Source of the DNA: G965230615 sp965230615
GTDB lineage: Bacteria > Pseudomonadota > Gammaproteobacteria > HTCC5015
Length of the DNA: 64,000 bases
Reading direction: 5' to 3'
Assembly (NCBI GenBank): GCA_965230615.1
Contig: OZ246012.1
Location: forward strand, 2,852,001-2,916,000
Shown piece after piece: positions 23,529 through 32,745 of this stretch (position 1 is the stretch's first letter; every line of letters starts with the position of its first letter). The notes below the pieces were generated by a model that ran no database searches, had not been told where the DNA came from, and saw only the letters and a program-made list of their open reading frames with translations. Position numbers and translations under genes: made by a program.

Positions 23529-24548
23529 ATGAGTATACACGCATATTCAGGCCAATACCCTCGCATTCGTATGCGCAGAATGCGAAAAGATAGCTTCTCA
23601 CGCCGACTAATGCGTGAGCACCAGCTCACCAGCAATGATTTAATCTACCCGGTTTTTGTACTCGATCAAGCCAAGCAACGCGAGCCTGTTGACTCCATGC
23701 CAGGTGTTGAGCGCCTGGGCATCGAAGCGCTGCTACAGGAAACAGAGACTTTATCAAATCTGGGTATTCCGGCAATTGCCTTATTTCCCGTCACGCCTGT
23801 GGAGCGCAAATCCGAAGATGCCCGCGAAGCCTACAACCCTGAAGGCATTGCGCAACGTGCTGTACGTGCAATTAAACAACGTTTCCCGGAGATGGGCGTG
23901 ATTACCGATATCGCACTGGACCCCTTCACGCGTCATGGCCAGGATGGTTTATTAGATGAAAGCGGCTATGTATTAAACGATGAAACCGTTGAAGTGTTGG
24001 TTAAACAAGCTATTTCACATGCCAACGCAGGCGCGGATATTGTTGCCCCGTCTGACATGATGGATGGACGCATTGGTGCTATTCGTGATGGTTTAGAAAA
24101 TGCCGGGCACAGTAACACACGCATTTTGGCTTACTCGGCGAAATATGCGTCGAGCTTTTACGGCCCATTTCGCGATGCAGTCGGTTCAGCAGCCAATCTC
24201 GGGACAGGTAATAAATACAGCTATCAAATGGACCCTGCCAATACTGATGAAGCATTATGGGAAGTGGCCTTAGACCTGGAAGAAGGTGCTGACATGGTGA
24301 TGGTCAAGCCAGGTATGCCTTATCTGGATATTGTGCGACGAGTCAAAGACGAATTCAAAGCGCCAACTTTTGTCTACCAAGTGAGTGGCGAATATGCCAT
24401 GCTAAAGGCTGCTGCACAAAATGGTTGGCTCGATGAAAAAGCCTGCGTGTTAGAAGCGCTACTGGCTTTCAAACGAGCTGGCGCGGATGGCGTATTAACT
24501 TACTTTGCTAAACAAGCCGCCCAATGGCTTAAAGACCACGCTGCATAG
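23529..24548 (+). CDS. hemB: delta-aminolevulinic acid dehydratase (porphobilinogen synthase)
   Basis: A 339-residue enzyme that condenses two 5-aminolevulinate molecules into porphobilinogen for haem synthesis. The substrate lysines are Lys205 (AYSAKYASSFYGPF) and Lys260 (MVMVKPGMPYLD), the same numbers as in Pseudomonas. The metal region reads DIALDPFTRHGQDG with no cysteines, so it is the Mg-type rather than Zn-type enzyme. The ATG at 23529 is chosen because GAGGAG sits seven bases before it; a longer frame adds 19 unrelated residues. aroE begins 3 nt after its stop, so the two form an operon. Confidence 0.96.
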   Translation: MSIHAYSGQYPRIRMRRMRKDSFSRRLMREHQLTSNDLIYPVFVLDQAKQREPVDSMPGVERLGIEALLQETETLSNLGIPAIALFPVTPVERKSEDAREAYNPEGIAQRAVRAIKQRFPEMGVITDIALDPFTRHGQDGLLDESGYVLNDETVEVLVKQAISHANAGADIVAPSDMMDGRIGAIRDGLENAGHSNTRILAYSAKYASSFYGPFRDAVGSAANLGTGNKYSYQMDPANTDEALWEVALDLEEGADMVMVKPGMPYLDIVRRVKDEFKAPTFVYQVSGEYAMLKAAAQNGWLDEKACVLEALLAFKRAGADGVLTYFAKQAAQWLKDHAA

Positions 24549-24551
24549 ATC

Positions 24552-25367
24552 ATGGATAAATACGCTGTTATTGGTAACCCCATCAACCACAGTTTATCAC
24601 CACGCATTCATACGCTGTTTGCAGCACAAACACAGCAGTCATTGGAATACACTGCCATTGAGGTATTAGCTGAGAATTTTTTTCATGATATCAATCAGCT
24701 TGCCGATGCTGGCTTTAAAGGCCTGAATGTCACAGTGCCACTCAAAGGGCAAGCCTGGGAAACGGCTGATCATTGCGATGATATTGCGAATCGTGCTCAA
24801 GCGGTAAACACATTAGTATTAGAAGACGACCAACGCCGTTGCGGTTTTAATACTGATGGTATTGGCTTATTTAACGACCTGCATAACAATCACAATATCA
24901 CACTAAAAGATTTACGCATTTTGATTCTAGGTGCTGGCGGTGCTGTGCGCGGTGTATTAGCACCTTTACTGCAAGCCCAACCTGCTTCAATAACAATTGC
25001 CAACCGTACTGCAAGCAAAGCGGTACAACTCGCCGAGCAATTTTCTGACCTAGGCAAGATCAACGGTTGTGGTTATCCAGCACTCGCTGAGCAGCAATAT
25101 GACATTATTATTAACGGCACATCAGCAGGGCTGAGTAATGAGTTACCGCCACTGAACGATACACTACTCAACGCTGGCGGTATTACTTACGATATGGTCT
25201 ATGGTAAAACACCCACCGCCTTTGTGCAGTGGGGCTTGGAGCATGGCGCAAGTAAAGCACTCGATGGTTTAGGTATGCTGGTTGAACAGGCAGCACAAGC
25301 ATTTCAAATCTGGCGCGGTATCAGGCCAGAGACACAAACAGTGATCAAAACACTAAGAGACAACTGA
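24552..25367 (+). CDS. aroE: shikimate dehydrogenase
   Basis: A 271-residue NADP-dependent enzyme that reduces 3-dehydroshikimate to shikimate for aromatic amino-acid synthesis. The shikimate site is NPINHSLSPRIH with catalytic Lys65 (NVTVPLKGQAW) and Asp102 (FNTDGIG). The nucleotide-binding loop is ILGAGGAVRG and the NADP-selecting stretch is IANRTASKA. It starts 3 nt after hemB, with no strong ribosome-binding site of its own, so it relies on coupling. Confidence 0.95.
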   Translation: MDKYAVIGNPINHSLSPRIHTLFAAQTQQSLEYTAIEVLAENFFHDINQLADAGFKGLNVTVPLKGQAWETADHCDDIANRAQAVNTLVLEDDQRRCGFNTDGIGLFNDLHNNHNITLKDLRILILGAGGAVRGVLAPLLQAQPASITIANRTASKAVQLAEQFSDLGKINGCGYPALAEQQYDIIINGTSAGLSNELPPLNDTLLNAGGITYDMVYGKTPTAFVQWGLEHGASKALDGLGMLVEQAAQAFQIWRGIRPETQTVIKTLRDN

Positions 25368-25852
25368 TCTTACTATAAGCGCTGTCAACATTATTAGCGC
25401 TGCAAACAAACTCAGCATATAGCTAACAGCCATTTCTTAAGTGATTCATCATCCCTGATATCTGAGATAGCGTGTTGCAAGCGCTAATACCGTAACATAT
25501 CGATAATATAAGGCATTTGTTTTAGCAGGCGCTAAGCTGCTGTTTCGCAAAAATGGGGTAAGGTCAATAGGGCATTACCGAAAAATTGCCATACGCCTAC
25601 TTGTAGTATTATCCAGTATTAAGAAAACTTCTCACATACGCTGTGTTGTTACGTTATTTCACTTAGCAAAAAGTAGAAACATTGTATTTTGCATACTTGC
25701 TACAGATTCCGCCTTGGCAATTACAAAAAAAATGGTAAGATTAAACCGCATGAGCTTGAACAAGCTGTAGCATTTACTATGCATTATGATTATTAATCTG
25801 ATAACTTTTTTCTTCACGCTCGGATGCAATAAGAAACTAACAGGTTAACGCG
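25368..25852. other. long intergenic region after aroE
   Basis: These 485 nt are A+T-rich. I see a short inverted repeat AGCTTG-AA-CAAGCT at 25753–25766, about 90 nt before the next start, and a weak hairpin AGCAG/CTGCT at 25524–25541. No open frame or known RNA is convincing. It probably carries the promoter of the orphan gene at 25853. Confidence 0.5.
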
Positions 25853-26551
25853 ATGGATAAGCATTTTTTACAGACAAATAACAGTAGTGCCTTAATCATT
25901 CCTGAGAGGCAGCCCGCCGACTCCAAACGGGTGGAGAACTCACCTTCGGGAAAATTTCAGATTATTATCTATCGCTATAGCGAAGACCGCCATAGTTGGA
26001 ATCATACGCATGCAATTATTAAATGTGTCGATAACCATCGCAAAATAGCCGAAATTCGTCGTCAGCATGGCCACTTTTGTTATGCCTGGGTACCACATAC
26101 TAATGGTCATGAATATTTTATCTGCGGCTTAGATAACCAAGCCTATTCTGTTATCAACTTACGCACAGGCCTTGTGCAAGCTTACACACCTGAAAAAGGC
26201 AGTAAGAGCTTTGGTTTTAGCTGGGCATCGATTTATCCTTCTCCAGATGGCTTAATGCTCGCTGTTGATGGCTCTGCTTGGGCAACACCGAATGAATTAG
26301 TGTTTTATGATTTTAGTATGCCGGAAAAGTTACCGCTGAATGAAATTGACTTTATCGATAACCTCGATCAATGTCAGGGCTGGTTAGATAACTACACTTT
26401 TTCATTACGCCGTGAAATTGAAATTCGTGGCAGTGACGGTGTACCTTACAATCTACTCACCGAAGACGAACAAGAATTATTAGACAAAGATCACACTTTA
26501 TTGGAATACAAATTTGAGTTCTTTCAATACAAACGTGACAAAGCCTGGTAA
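25853..26551 (+). CDS. hypothetical protein, beta-rich
   Basis: A 232-residue cytoplasmic protein with no signal peptide. The middle has WD-like or propeller-like strand patterns: SPSGKFQIIIYRY, EYFICGLDNQAYSVINLRTG and YPSPDGLMLAVDGSAW. The C-terminus is acidic (LLTEDEQELLDKDHTLLEYK). No family is recognised. It stands alone, with 485 nt before and 341 nt after it, which is unusual in this compact window. AGGTTAACG precedes the ATG. Confidence 0.65.
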   Translation: MDKHFLQTNNSSALIIPERQPADSKRVENSPSGKFQIIIYRYSEDRHSWNHTHAIIKCVDNHRKIAEIRRQHGHFCYAWVPHTNGHEYFICGLDNQAYSVINLRTGLVQAYTPEKGSKSFGFSWASIYPSPDGLMLAVDGSAWATPNELVFYDFSMPEKLPLNEIDFIDNLDQCQGWLDNYTFSLRREIEIRGSDGVPYNLLTEDEQELLDKDHTLLEYKFEFFQYKRDKAW

Positions 26552-26892
26552 TCAACAGGTGATACAATTCACATTTTTTTTACCGCTTTAATACGCAAAC
26601 ACCAAGTCAGCTAAGCGCATTTAAACTCATCAAATAATGTTTTATTGGTTTTTGTGATGCAACTCTAATAAATCTCGGCTGTATCCTGCCCACTTCATCC
26701 TTTCGAGTGATTTCCTAAATTCATTCAAAGCCCTATTATATTTTCCAACAGCGGCAATATAGATTTATTTTTTTGCGGATGTTAGTCGACAAGTGAATAG
26801 AGACCCCTACTCTTTTTTCACCCCCCTTTACAGCAAGCTCTGATCGTCATACGCGATTAACTTGCTGTTTTTTATTGCGCTCCGTTCATCAT
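26552..26892. other. intergenic region between convergent genes
   Basis: These 341 nt hold no supported gene. Near the right end is a hairpin with a T-run (26830–26873), pointing in the plus direction but about 280 nt beyond the upstream stop. A short untranslated RNA could end there. Confidence 0.45.
26830..26873 (+). terminator. possible plus-strand terminator
   Basis: ACAGCAAG (26830–26837) pairs with CTTGCTGT (26861–26868), and TTTTTTT runs to 26873. The stem is 8 bp and the loop 23 nt. It may end a long 3' untranslated region of the orphan gene or a small RNA. Confidence 0.45.
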
Positions 26893-28107
26893 TCAACTTA
26901 GCTCGGATTTTATTTTAATTTCACCACTTAAAGTTTTATGTACCGGGCATTTATCAGCAATTTCTAATAATCGCTGCTGTTGTTGCTGGTTTAAATCACC
27001 AACAACAGTAACCTCACGCTCGATTAAATCCAACATCCCTGTTTGTGTTTCACAGTCGCTACAATCATCTGCGTGTATTTTACTGTGCTTGAGTTTGATT
27101 TGAACAGAATCTAGTGCAAGCTTCTTATGTTGTGCATACATGCGTAAAGTCATGGAAGTACATGCGCCAAGTGCTGCAAGTAAATATTTATACGGGTCAG
27201 GGCCAGTATTCTGGCCACCGACACTCAGTGGCTCATCTGCTAATAAATGGTGGTCTTGTGTATAAACATCATTACTTAAGCTCGCTGCTTTATCACTGAC
27301 TAGCACTTCACCCGTTTGCAATACCGGCCTGCTGCTAGGTGCCGCTTGCGCCAACACATAGCGCCCTGCCCAAGCAGCAATCGTATCGGCGACGTACAGC
27401 GCATCGGCTGATTGGCTTAGCAAATGATCCGCCTGATCCAAACTCACAAAACTCTTGGGGTGCTTGGCTGCTTGAAAAATTTCAGCAGCGTTTTCAATAC
27501 CCACTGTATCATCAACTGGCGAGTGCATAATTAAAAGAGGCTTACGCAACTGACTGATTCGTTGCTGTTGATCTTGTTGATTAATATCGTCGAGAAATTG
27601 CTTTTTAATCGTGAACGTGCGGCCCGCAAGACATATTTCAGCAGCACCTTGCGTGATGATGTCATCTGCATGTCCTGCGAGTAGGTGTGCAACATGCGCA
27701 GGTTCGGCAGGTGCGCCTAATGTGACAACAGCTTTACTATCCTTAATACGATGCGCTGCCGCGATTACAGCAGCACCGCCCAAGCTATGCCCAATAAGCA
27801 AATCGACCGGCCCATAATGTTCTTTTAAATAGTCTGCAGCAGCGACAAGATCATCAACATTTGAAGAGAAATTGGTATTGGCAAAATCACCTTCGCTATT
27901 ACCCAGGCCAGTGAAGTCAAAACGCAATACCGCAACGCCTTTGTCTGCCAAGGCCTGACTAATACGACTCGCTGCAGCAATATTTTTAGAGCAGGTAAAA
28001 CAATGCGCAAAAATAGCATAAGCCTTAGTATCGCTATTGGGGTGTTCTAATAAAGCCGATAGTTGATGGCCACTTTTATTGGCAAATGTAATTTTTACAC
28101 GCTGCAT
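26893..28107 (-). CDS. alpha/beta hydrolase–OsmC fusion protein
   Basis: A 404-residue two-domain protein. Residues about 1–255 are an alpha/beta hydrolase with FAHCFTCSKN, nucleophile motif GHSLGG and LRFDFTGLGNSEG. Residues about 270–404 are an OsmC-type peroxidase domain with the two reactive cysteines in ALGACTSMTLRMYA and KCPVHKTLSG. OsmC proteins reduce organic hydroperoxides. Such fusions are widespread in proteobacteria, and the hydrolase may release an acyl peroxide for the OsmC part. The ATG at 28107 (AAAGGTG upstream) fits the family start; the longer frame adds 50 unlikely residues. Confidence 0.92.
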   Translation of the reverse strand: MQRVKITFANKSGHQLSALLEHPNSDTKAYAIFAHCFTCSKNIAAASRISQALADKGVAVLRFDFTGLGNSEGDFANTNFSSNVDDLVAAADYLKEHYGPVDLLIGHSLGGAAVIAAAHRIKDSKAVVTLGAPAEPAHVAHLLAGHADDIITQGAAEICLAGRTFTIKKQFLDDINQQDQQQRISQLRKPLLIMHSPVDDTVGIENAAEIFQAAKHPKSFVSLDQADHLLSQSADALYVADTIAAWAGRYVLAQAAPSSRPVLQTGEVLVSDKAASLSNDVYTQDHHLLADEPLSVGGQNTGPDPYKYLLAALGACTSMTLRMYAQHKKLALDSVQIKLKHSKIHADDCSDCETQTGMLDLIEREVTVVGDLNQQQQQRLLEIADKCPVHKTLSGEIKIKSELS

Positions 28108-28279
28108 AACGTTTGCACCTTTGCATAAAATGTAAATTCGATAGGCATTAATAAAGACCGACGAGTAAATCACGTCAGCATAAAGAGAGTATCTACTCAA
28201 TATTACGTGACAACGACTTAATTGGATGACACTGCATAGTTCACTATTTGCAAACAAGCTGCTGGTTTATCAATACCGG

Positions 28280-28819
28280 CTAGCTATTTTGACGATGGCG
28301 TTCTTTGAGTTTCACATAATAATTGGCAGAATATTCAAAAAACGCTAATTCTTTCTCAGTCAGTGCTCGGCCCTGCCTGACAGGATTGCCCATCCAGACA
28401 TAGCCGCCTGTTAAATCCTTACCTGGCCCAACGACAGCGCCGGCAGCCACTAAAGCATGTTTACGCACAATGGCATTATCCATAATTATGGCACCAATGC
28501 CGATTAAACATTCATCTTCTAAAGTACAGCCATGCAAATTAACATTGTGACCAACAATAACACCATTACCAATCGTTAACACCGCACCATCAGGATGAGT
28601 ACTGAACTCACCGGCATGCGTAACATGTAATACGCTGCCATCCTGTATATTGCTGCGCTCACCGATAGTAATTTTATTAATATCACCACGCACAACACAC
28701 ATAGGCCATACGCTGCTATCACACCCTAAGGTGACATCACCTAATACTAACGCCGTCTCATCAACCCAGGCACTCTCTGCAATCTTAGGGCTAACGCCCT
28801 CAAATGATTTTATAGTCAT
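28280..28819 (-). CDS. gamma-class carbonic anhydrase family protein (YrdA-like)
   Basis: A 179-residue left-handed beta-helix protein with hexapeptide repeats. The metal-site histidines lie in SVLHVTHAGEF and GHNVNLHGCTL, and it has the trimer-family pattern GDVTLGCDSSVWPMCVVRGD. Relatives are YrdA and CaiE/PaaY. Carbonic anhydrase activity is variable in this group. It starts 2 nt after the upstream membrane-protein gene and is probably the last gene of a gor–membrane protein–yrdA transcript. Confidence 0.92.
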   Translation of the reverse strand: MTIKSFEGVSPKIAESAWVDETALVLGDVTLGCDSSVWPMCVVRGDINKITIGERSNIQDGSVLHVTHAGEFSTHPDGAVLTIGNGVIVGHNVNLHGCTLEDECLIGIGAIIMDNAIVRKHALVAAGAVVGPGKDLTGGYVWMGNPVRQGRALTEKELAFFEYSANYYVKLKERHRQNS

Positions 28820-28821
28820 AT

Positions 28822-29253
28822 TTAAGTATTACTATCTTTATCTTTCAAAACAATATGCAAAATTTTAATATCCGCCATGGCTAAAAAATGAAAAAAGCCT
28901 CCAACAAAACATAACTTAACACCCATTACAGTCAAGCTTCTCGCAGGTAAGGCCTGTTGCGGTTCGAGATTAAATGCCATATAGAGTACAGCAGGCGCTA
29001 TGAGCAATGCGATAGAACCCAATGCCTGCAAACGTAAGCGCCATTTACCAACAGCATATTGAAAATACAAACCGACAAACAAATTTAATAGGCCTGCCAT
29101 AAGGATATAAATATGGTTAGCACGATATTGATAACGAATAACCTCATTGGCTTCATACAACACTGGAAAATGCATAAACATATGCAAGCCTGACAAGATA
29201 AATAAGGCAATACTGATTAAGCCAATACCATAATGTAGCTTCTTCCAGATCAT
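28822..29253 (-). CDS. four-TM membrane protein of unknown function
   Basis: A 143-residue inner-membrane protein with four predicted TM helices (about 8–28, 45–65, 75–95 and 110–130). Several His residues lie in or near them (KLHYGIG, LHMFMHF, RANHIY, FFHFLAM), which could bind haem or metal. The ATG at 29253 follows GAGGGTGG; a GTG three codons upstream is less likely. It lies 27 nt after gor and 2 nt before the carbonic anhydrase gene, so cotranscription is likely. No family is recognised. Confidence 0.75.
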   Translation of the reverse strand: MIWKKLHYGIGLISIALFILSGLHMFMHFPVLYEANEVIRYQYRANHIYILMAGLLNLFVGLYFQYAVGKWRLRLQALGSIALLIAPAVLYMAFNLEPQQALPARSLTVMGVKLCFVGGFFHFLAMADIKILHIVLKDKDSNT

Positions 29254-29280
29254 ACCTACCACCCTCTTCCTTAAGATGTA

Positions 29281-30624
29281 TTAACGCATTGTGACTAATT
29301 CCTCAGCGCTGGTAGGATGTATAGCGACTGTATCATCAAAATCTTGCTTGGTCGCGCCCATACGAATGGCGACAGCAAATCCCTGCATCATCTCATCCGC
29401 ACCTGGCCCAATCACATGACAACCAACAATACGCTCATCCTCACCTTGCACAATCAGCTTCATCGCTGTTGGCGGCTTATGCTGAGTAAACGTATTGGCC
29501 ATCGCAGTAAAAGCCGTATTATAAACTTTTACACTATCGCCAAAGCGCTGACGAGCTTCGTCTTCGGTTAAGCCTACCGTGCCAATCGGTGGGTGGGTAA
29601 ACAAAACGGTGGCAATATTGTCATAGCACAAATGTCGCTCTGGCATATTATTAAATAATCTGTCGGATAAGCGTCGCCCGGCTGCGATAGCCACAGGGGT
29701 TAAAGCGATTCTACCTGTCACATCACCCACAGCATAGATACCCGGCACATTGGTATTTTGATATTCATCTGTTGGCACAAAGCCTTTTGCATCTTTATGC
29801 ACGCCTGCCTGCGCCAGACCCAGATCTTCAGTATTTGGCGAACGGCCAATGGCCCATAGTAAGCAATCTGTCTCTAAAGACTGATCTTGATCAGTGCTAA
29901 TCGTTAAACCGGTCGTCGTTTTTTCAACAGCGCTGATTTGTGTATGGGTCAACACTTCAATGCCTTGTTGCTGCAAGGCTTCGAGCAGCTTGTCTTGCAA
30001 CATAAGATCGAAAGCCCGAATCGGGCGGTCTTTGCGCAACACTAAACGCACTTGAGTACCGAGACTGGCTAATACACCGGCTAATTCAACCGCAATATAG
30101 CCAGCACCCACTATTATCGCGCGTTGTGGCTGCTGGCTTAATTCGAAAAAGCCATCGGAGGTAATCCCCAGCTCGGCACCGGGTATTGCGGGTATCAGTG
30201 GCTGGCCACCGGTCGCAATTAAGATATGTTTAGCCTGATATTGTTGGTCATTGGCTTCTATCACATGCTCACTGACAAAGCGCGCCTGCCCTTCGATATA
30301 ACTCACACCGTTTTTATCAAAGTTGCGTTTATAAATACCATGCAAACGCTCAATATAAGCTTGGCGATTGTGTACTAAGTGTGACCAGTCCAGCGCTGTA
30401 CTATGCTCACCAAAGCCGTAATCTGCCGCATTATGCAGTGACTGCGCAATCTCAGCGGCATACCACATAACTTTTTTAGGCACACAGCCAACATTCACGC
30501 AGGTGCCGCCAACATGTTTATATTCGAACACCGCACAACGCATGCCATAGCTGGCTGCTCTATTTGCCATCGCGATGCCACCACTGCCACCACCTATTAC
30601 CAACACATCATAATCTGTATTCAT
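29281..30624 (-). CDS. gor: glutathione-disulfide reductase
   Basis: A 447-residue FAD/NADPH enzyme that regenerates glutathione. It has the FAD loop VIGGGSGGIAMA, the redox disulphide Cys42–Cys47 (GGTCVNVGCVPKK), the NADPH domain GAGYIAVELAGVLASLG and the dimer-interface end with catalytic His (AIHPTSAEELVTM). The VPKK context and short C-terminus separate it from lipoamide dehydrogenase and mercuric reductase. It heads a minus-strand set and diverges from ubiA. Confidence 0.95.
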   Translation of the reverse strand: MNTDYDVLVIGGGSGGIAMANRAASYGMRCAVFEYKHVGGTCVNVGCVPKKVMWYAAEIAQSLHNAADYGFGEHSTALDWSHLVHNRQAYIERLHGIYKRNFDKNGVSYIEGQARFVSEHVIEANDQQYQAKHILIATGGQPLIPAIPGAELGITSDGFFELSQQPQRAIIVGAGYIAVELAGVLASLGTQVRLVLRKDRPIRAFDLMLQDKLLEALQQQGIEVLTHTQISAVEKTTTGLTISTDQDQSLETDCLLWAIGRSPNTEDLGLAQAGVHKDAKGFVPTDEYQNTNVPGIYAVGDVTGRIALTPVAIAAGRRLSDRLFNNMPERHLCYDNIATVLFTHPPIGTVGLTEDEARQRFGDSVKVYNTAFTAMANTFTQHKPPTAMKLIVQGEDERIVGCHVIGPGADEMMQGFAVAIRMGATKQDFDDTVAIHPTSAEELVTMR

Positions 30625-30817
30625 GTTTTACCAATCTGTTTGATATCGTTAGAAAGCGCTGCTGCAATCATTATATAAACCCCATACCGGCTATCAAGGT
30701 GGATTTAAACAAAAACAGGTGCTCCTTGGCCGGGTTTTGTTACACTATTGCAATACCTTATGGCAATATTGCCATCATGTTCAGCAATCATTCAACACTA
30801 TACTGACTTCACAGCAT

Positions 30818-31903
30818 ATGCAATCCAAACTTAAAGCGTTGCTTATTACTTTAGGCCAGCTTTGCTTGCAACTGGGCAAGCGTTTATTGCGTGGTTTGCA
30901 ACTGACACTACGCGGTTGTCAGCGTAGCCTGCAGTATTGTTGGCGCACAGCCACACGTATCTATACTAAAACCCGACAAACTATCCATGCTATTGGCCAG
31001 TCGCCGCAGTATCAGTTTATTAAAGACCGATTAATACAATACGCTTATTTATGCCGTCTGGATAAGCCTATTGGTATTTTTTTATTACTTTGGCCTACAC
31101 TATGGGCGTTGCTCATTGCCGCCGATGGCATGCCGGATTTACTTGTGCTTATCGTGTTTGTGCTTGGCACTGTACTGATGCGCTCTGCTGGCTGCGCGAT
31201 TAATGACTTTGCCGATCGCAAAATTGATGGCCATGTCAAACGCACTGAATCACGCCCCATTGCCACCGGTAAGGTCAGCCCTCGTGAGGCCCTGCTGGTT
31301 TTTGTATTTTTATGTTTAGCCGCTTTTGCTTTAGTTCTGTTGATGAATCGCCTGACAGTTTATTTATCATTAGCTGCAGTTGCTCTGGCAACGTTCTATC
31401 CTTTTTCTAAACGCTTAACCTATTTACCTCAAGTGATTCTGGGAGCCGCCTTTGCCTGTGCAATCCCAATGGCGTTTGCCGCCCAAACTGACACACTGCC
31501 TCGCATCACCTGGCTGATATTTACAGCAGCGGTTTTGTGGACAACCGCTTATGACACTATGTACGCCATTGTTGACAGAGAAGATGATTTAAAACTTGGC
31601 GTGAAATCGACAGCGATTTTATTTGGCGAAGCTGATGTACTGATTATTATGTTTTTACAAGGGCTGGTATTGCTATCACTATTGTTCGTGGGTCGCCGTT
31701 TGGATTTATCGCTCTGGTATTACAGCGGTGTCATCGTTGCGACTTGTTTAGCTATTTATCAATATTATTTAATTAAAGACCGTGATCCTGCCAAGTGCTT
31801 TAAAGCTTTTTTAAATAACAATTATTTTGGCATGGCCATTTTTATCGGTTTAGCCTTACATTACTTACAACTTTACTGGCAAGCACTCGCCATCAATAGC
31901 TAA
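30818..31903 (+). CDS. ubiA: 4-hydroxybenzoate polyprenyltransferase with N-terminal extension
   Basis: From the ATG at 30818 the protein is 361 residues. The last 290 are a complete UbiA prenyltransferase. Asp-rich motif 1 is NDFADRKID (129–137) and motif 2 is DREDDLKLGVKST; eight or nine TM helices follow. It attaches the polyprenyl tail to 4-hydroxybenzoate in ubiquinone synthesis. UbiA proteins are usually about 290 residues, so the first 70 are extra: a basic, amphipathic region (LGKRLLRGLQLTLRG). The start lacks a clear ribosome-binding site; a GTG at 30719 is less likely. ubiC, its usual neighbour, lies about 21 kb away. Confidence 0.9.
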   Translation: MQSKLKALLITLGQLCLQLGKRLLRGLQLTLRGCQRSLQYCWRTATRIYTKTRQTIHAIGQSPQYQFIKDRLIQYAYLCRLDKPIGIFLLLWPTLWALLIAADGMPDLLVLIVFVLGTVLMRSAGCAINDFADRKIDGHVKRTESRPIATGKVSPREALLVFVFLCLAAFALVLLMNRLTVYLSLAAVALATFYPFSKRLTYLPQVILGAAFACAIPMAFAAQTDTLPRITWLIFTAAVLWTTAYDTMYAIVDREDDLKLGVKSTAILFGEADVLIIMFLQGLVLLSLLFVGRRLDLSLWYYSGVIVATCLAIYQYYLIKDRDPAKCFKAFLNNNYFGMAIFIGLALHYLQLYWQALAINS

Positions 31904-31925
31904 AGCCAACGCGCTTTGAGTTAAC

Positions 31926-32669
31926 TTACTCAGGCAGTGTTCTTGCCACCACCCAGGCTTGCACAGATTCAGCGCCCTGTTGTTTCAGCAGCCGAGCCAA
32001 TGCATTGATCGTGGCACCGGTTGTCATCACATCATCGACTAGCGCAATATGTTTTGCTACAAGCCTTTGGCGCAAGCGAAATGCCTGCCGCAAGTTAGCC
32101 CTGCGTTCAACTGCGGACAAACCACTTTGCTGCTGTGTCGGCTTATGCCGCTCACAAATATCATAAGCGATTGGCACAGCCAAATACCTGGCTAAATAAC
32201 GACCGATTTCTGTTGCCTGATTAAAACCGCGCTCGCGCAGACGGGCTTTATGCAAGGGCACTGGAATGATGATCTCGGGCATTGGCTTAACCTGATCTTT
32301 AATATATCGGGCAAACAGTGCTGCCAGTATCTGCCCCTGGGCGAGCTTGCCTTGATACTTAAATCCGTGCAATAAGCGGCTCAGCGGTGGCGCATATTCA
32401 AACAGGCTATAGCAGGCATCAAAAGCCGGTGGCTGCTGTAAGCATTGCCCGCAGGCTGCCTTTATTCCAGTACCCGATTTCGCTATTGCCCGTGGCAGTG
32501 GTAGTCCGCAACCGCGACAACTGTCTTGCAGTACCACTAGGTCCTGTCGGCAAGCCGCACAGAGATCCAGCGCTTCCCCTTTATCCAGATAATCACCAGC
32601 CGCATCACACAGCGCACACACCGGTGGGTAGAGCATGCCGGAGAGCGTATCTATCCATTTGTAAACCAT
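31926..32669 (-). CDS. comF: ComF-family phosphoribosyltransferase-like protein
   Basis: A 247-residue protein with an N-terminal Zn-ribbon (CALCDAAGD, CAACRQDL, CRGCG, CGQC) and a phosphoribosyltransferase domain ending in the PRPP loop ALVDDVMTTGATINAL. The family motif LRERGFNQA is present. ComF/GntX proteins are linked to DNA uptake and to use of DNA as food. It converges on ubiA and diverges from bioB. Its start codon lies inside the BirA-type operator at 32659–32691, so BirA could repress comF too. Confidence 0.92.
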   Translation of the reverse strand: MVYKWIDTLSGMLYPPVCALCDAAGDYLDKGEALDLCAACRQDLVVLQDSCRGCGLPLPRAIAKSGTGIKAACGQCLQQPPAFDACYSLFEYAPPLSRLLHGFKYQGKLAQGQILAALFARYIKDQVKPMPEIIIPVPLHKARLRERGFNQATEIGRYLARYLAVPIAYDICERHKPTQQQSGLSAVERRANLRQAFRLRQRLVAKHIALVDDVMTTGATINALARLLKQQGAESVQAWVVARTLPE

Positions 32670-32691
32670 TGTTAAGCCCTAAAGTTGACAA
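32659..32691. promoter_or_regulatory. BirA-type biotin operator
   Basis: TTGTAAACC-N15-AGTTGACAA matches the bacterial BirA operator TTGTAAACC-N15-GGTTTACAA. The left arm and spacing are exact, and the right arm has two mismatches. It lies 55–87 nt before the bioB ATG and covers the start codon of the divergent comF. Biotin-loaded BirA should repress bioB here. Confidence 0.8.
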
Positions 32692-32745
32692 GCAGATTTA
32701 TCGCACTAAACTGCCCGCAGGTTTTTTATATTATTGAGCTTAATT

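Noticed and set aside
28108..28257. 50-residue N-terminal extension of the hydrolase–OsmC fusion
   Set aside because: It reads as random hydrophobic/basic sequence; the ATG at 28107 has a ribosome-binding site and matches the family start.
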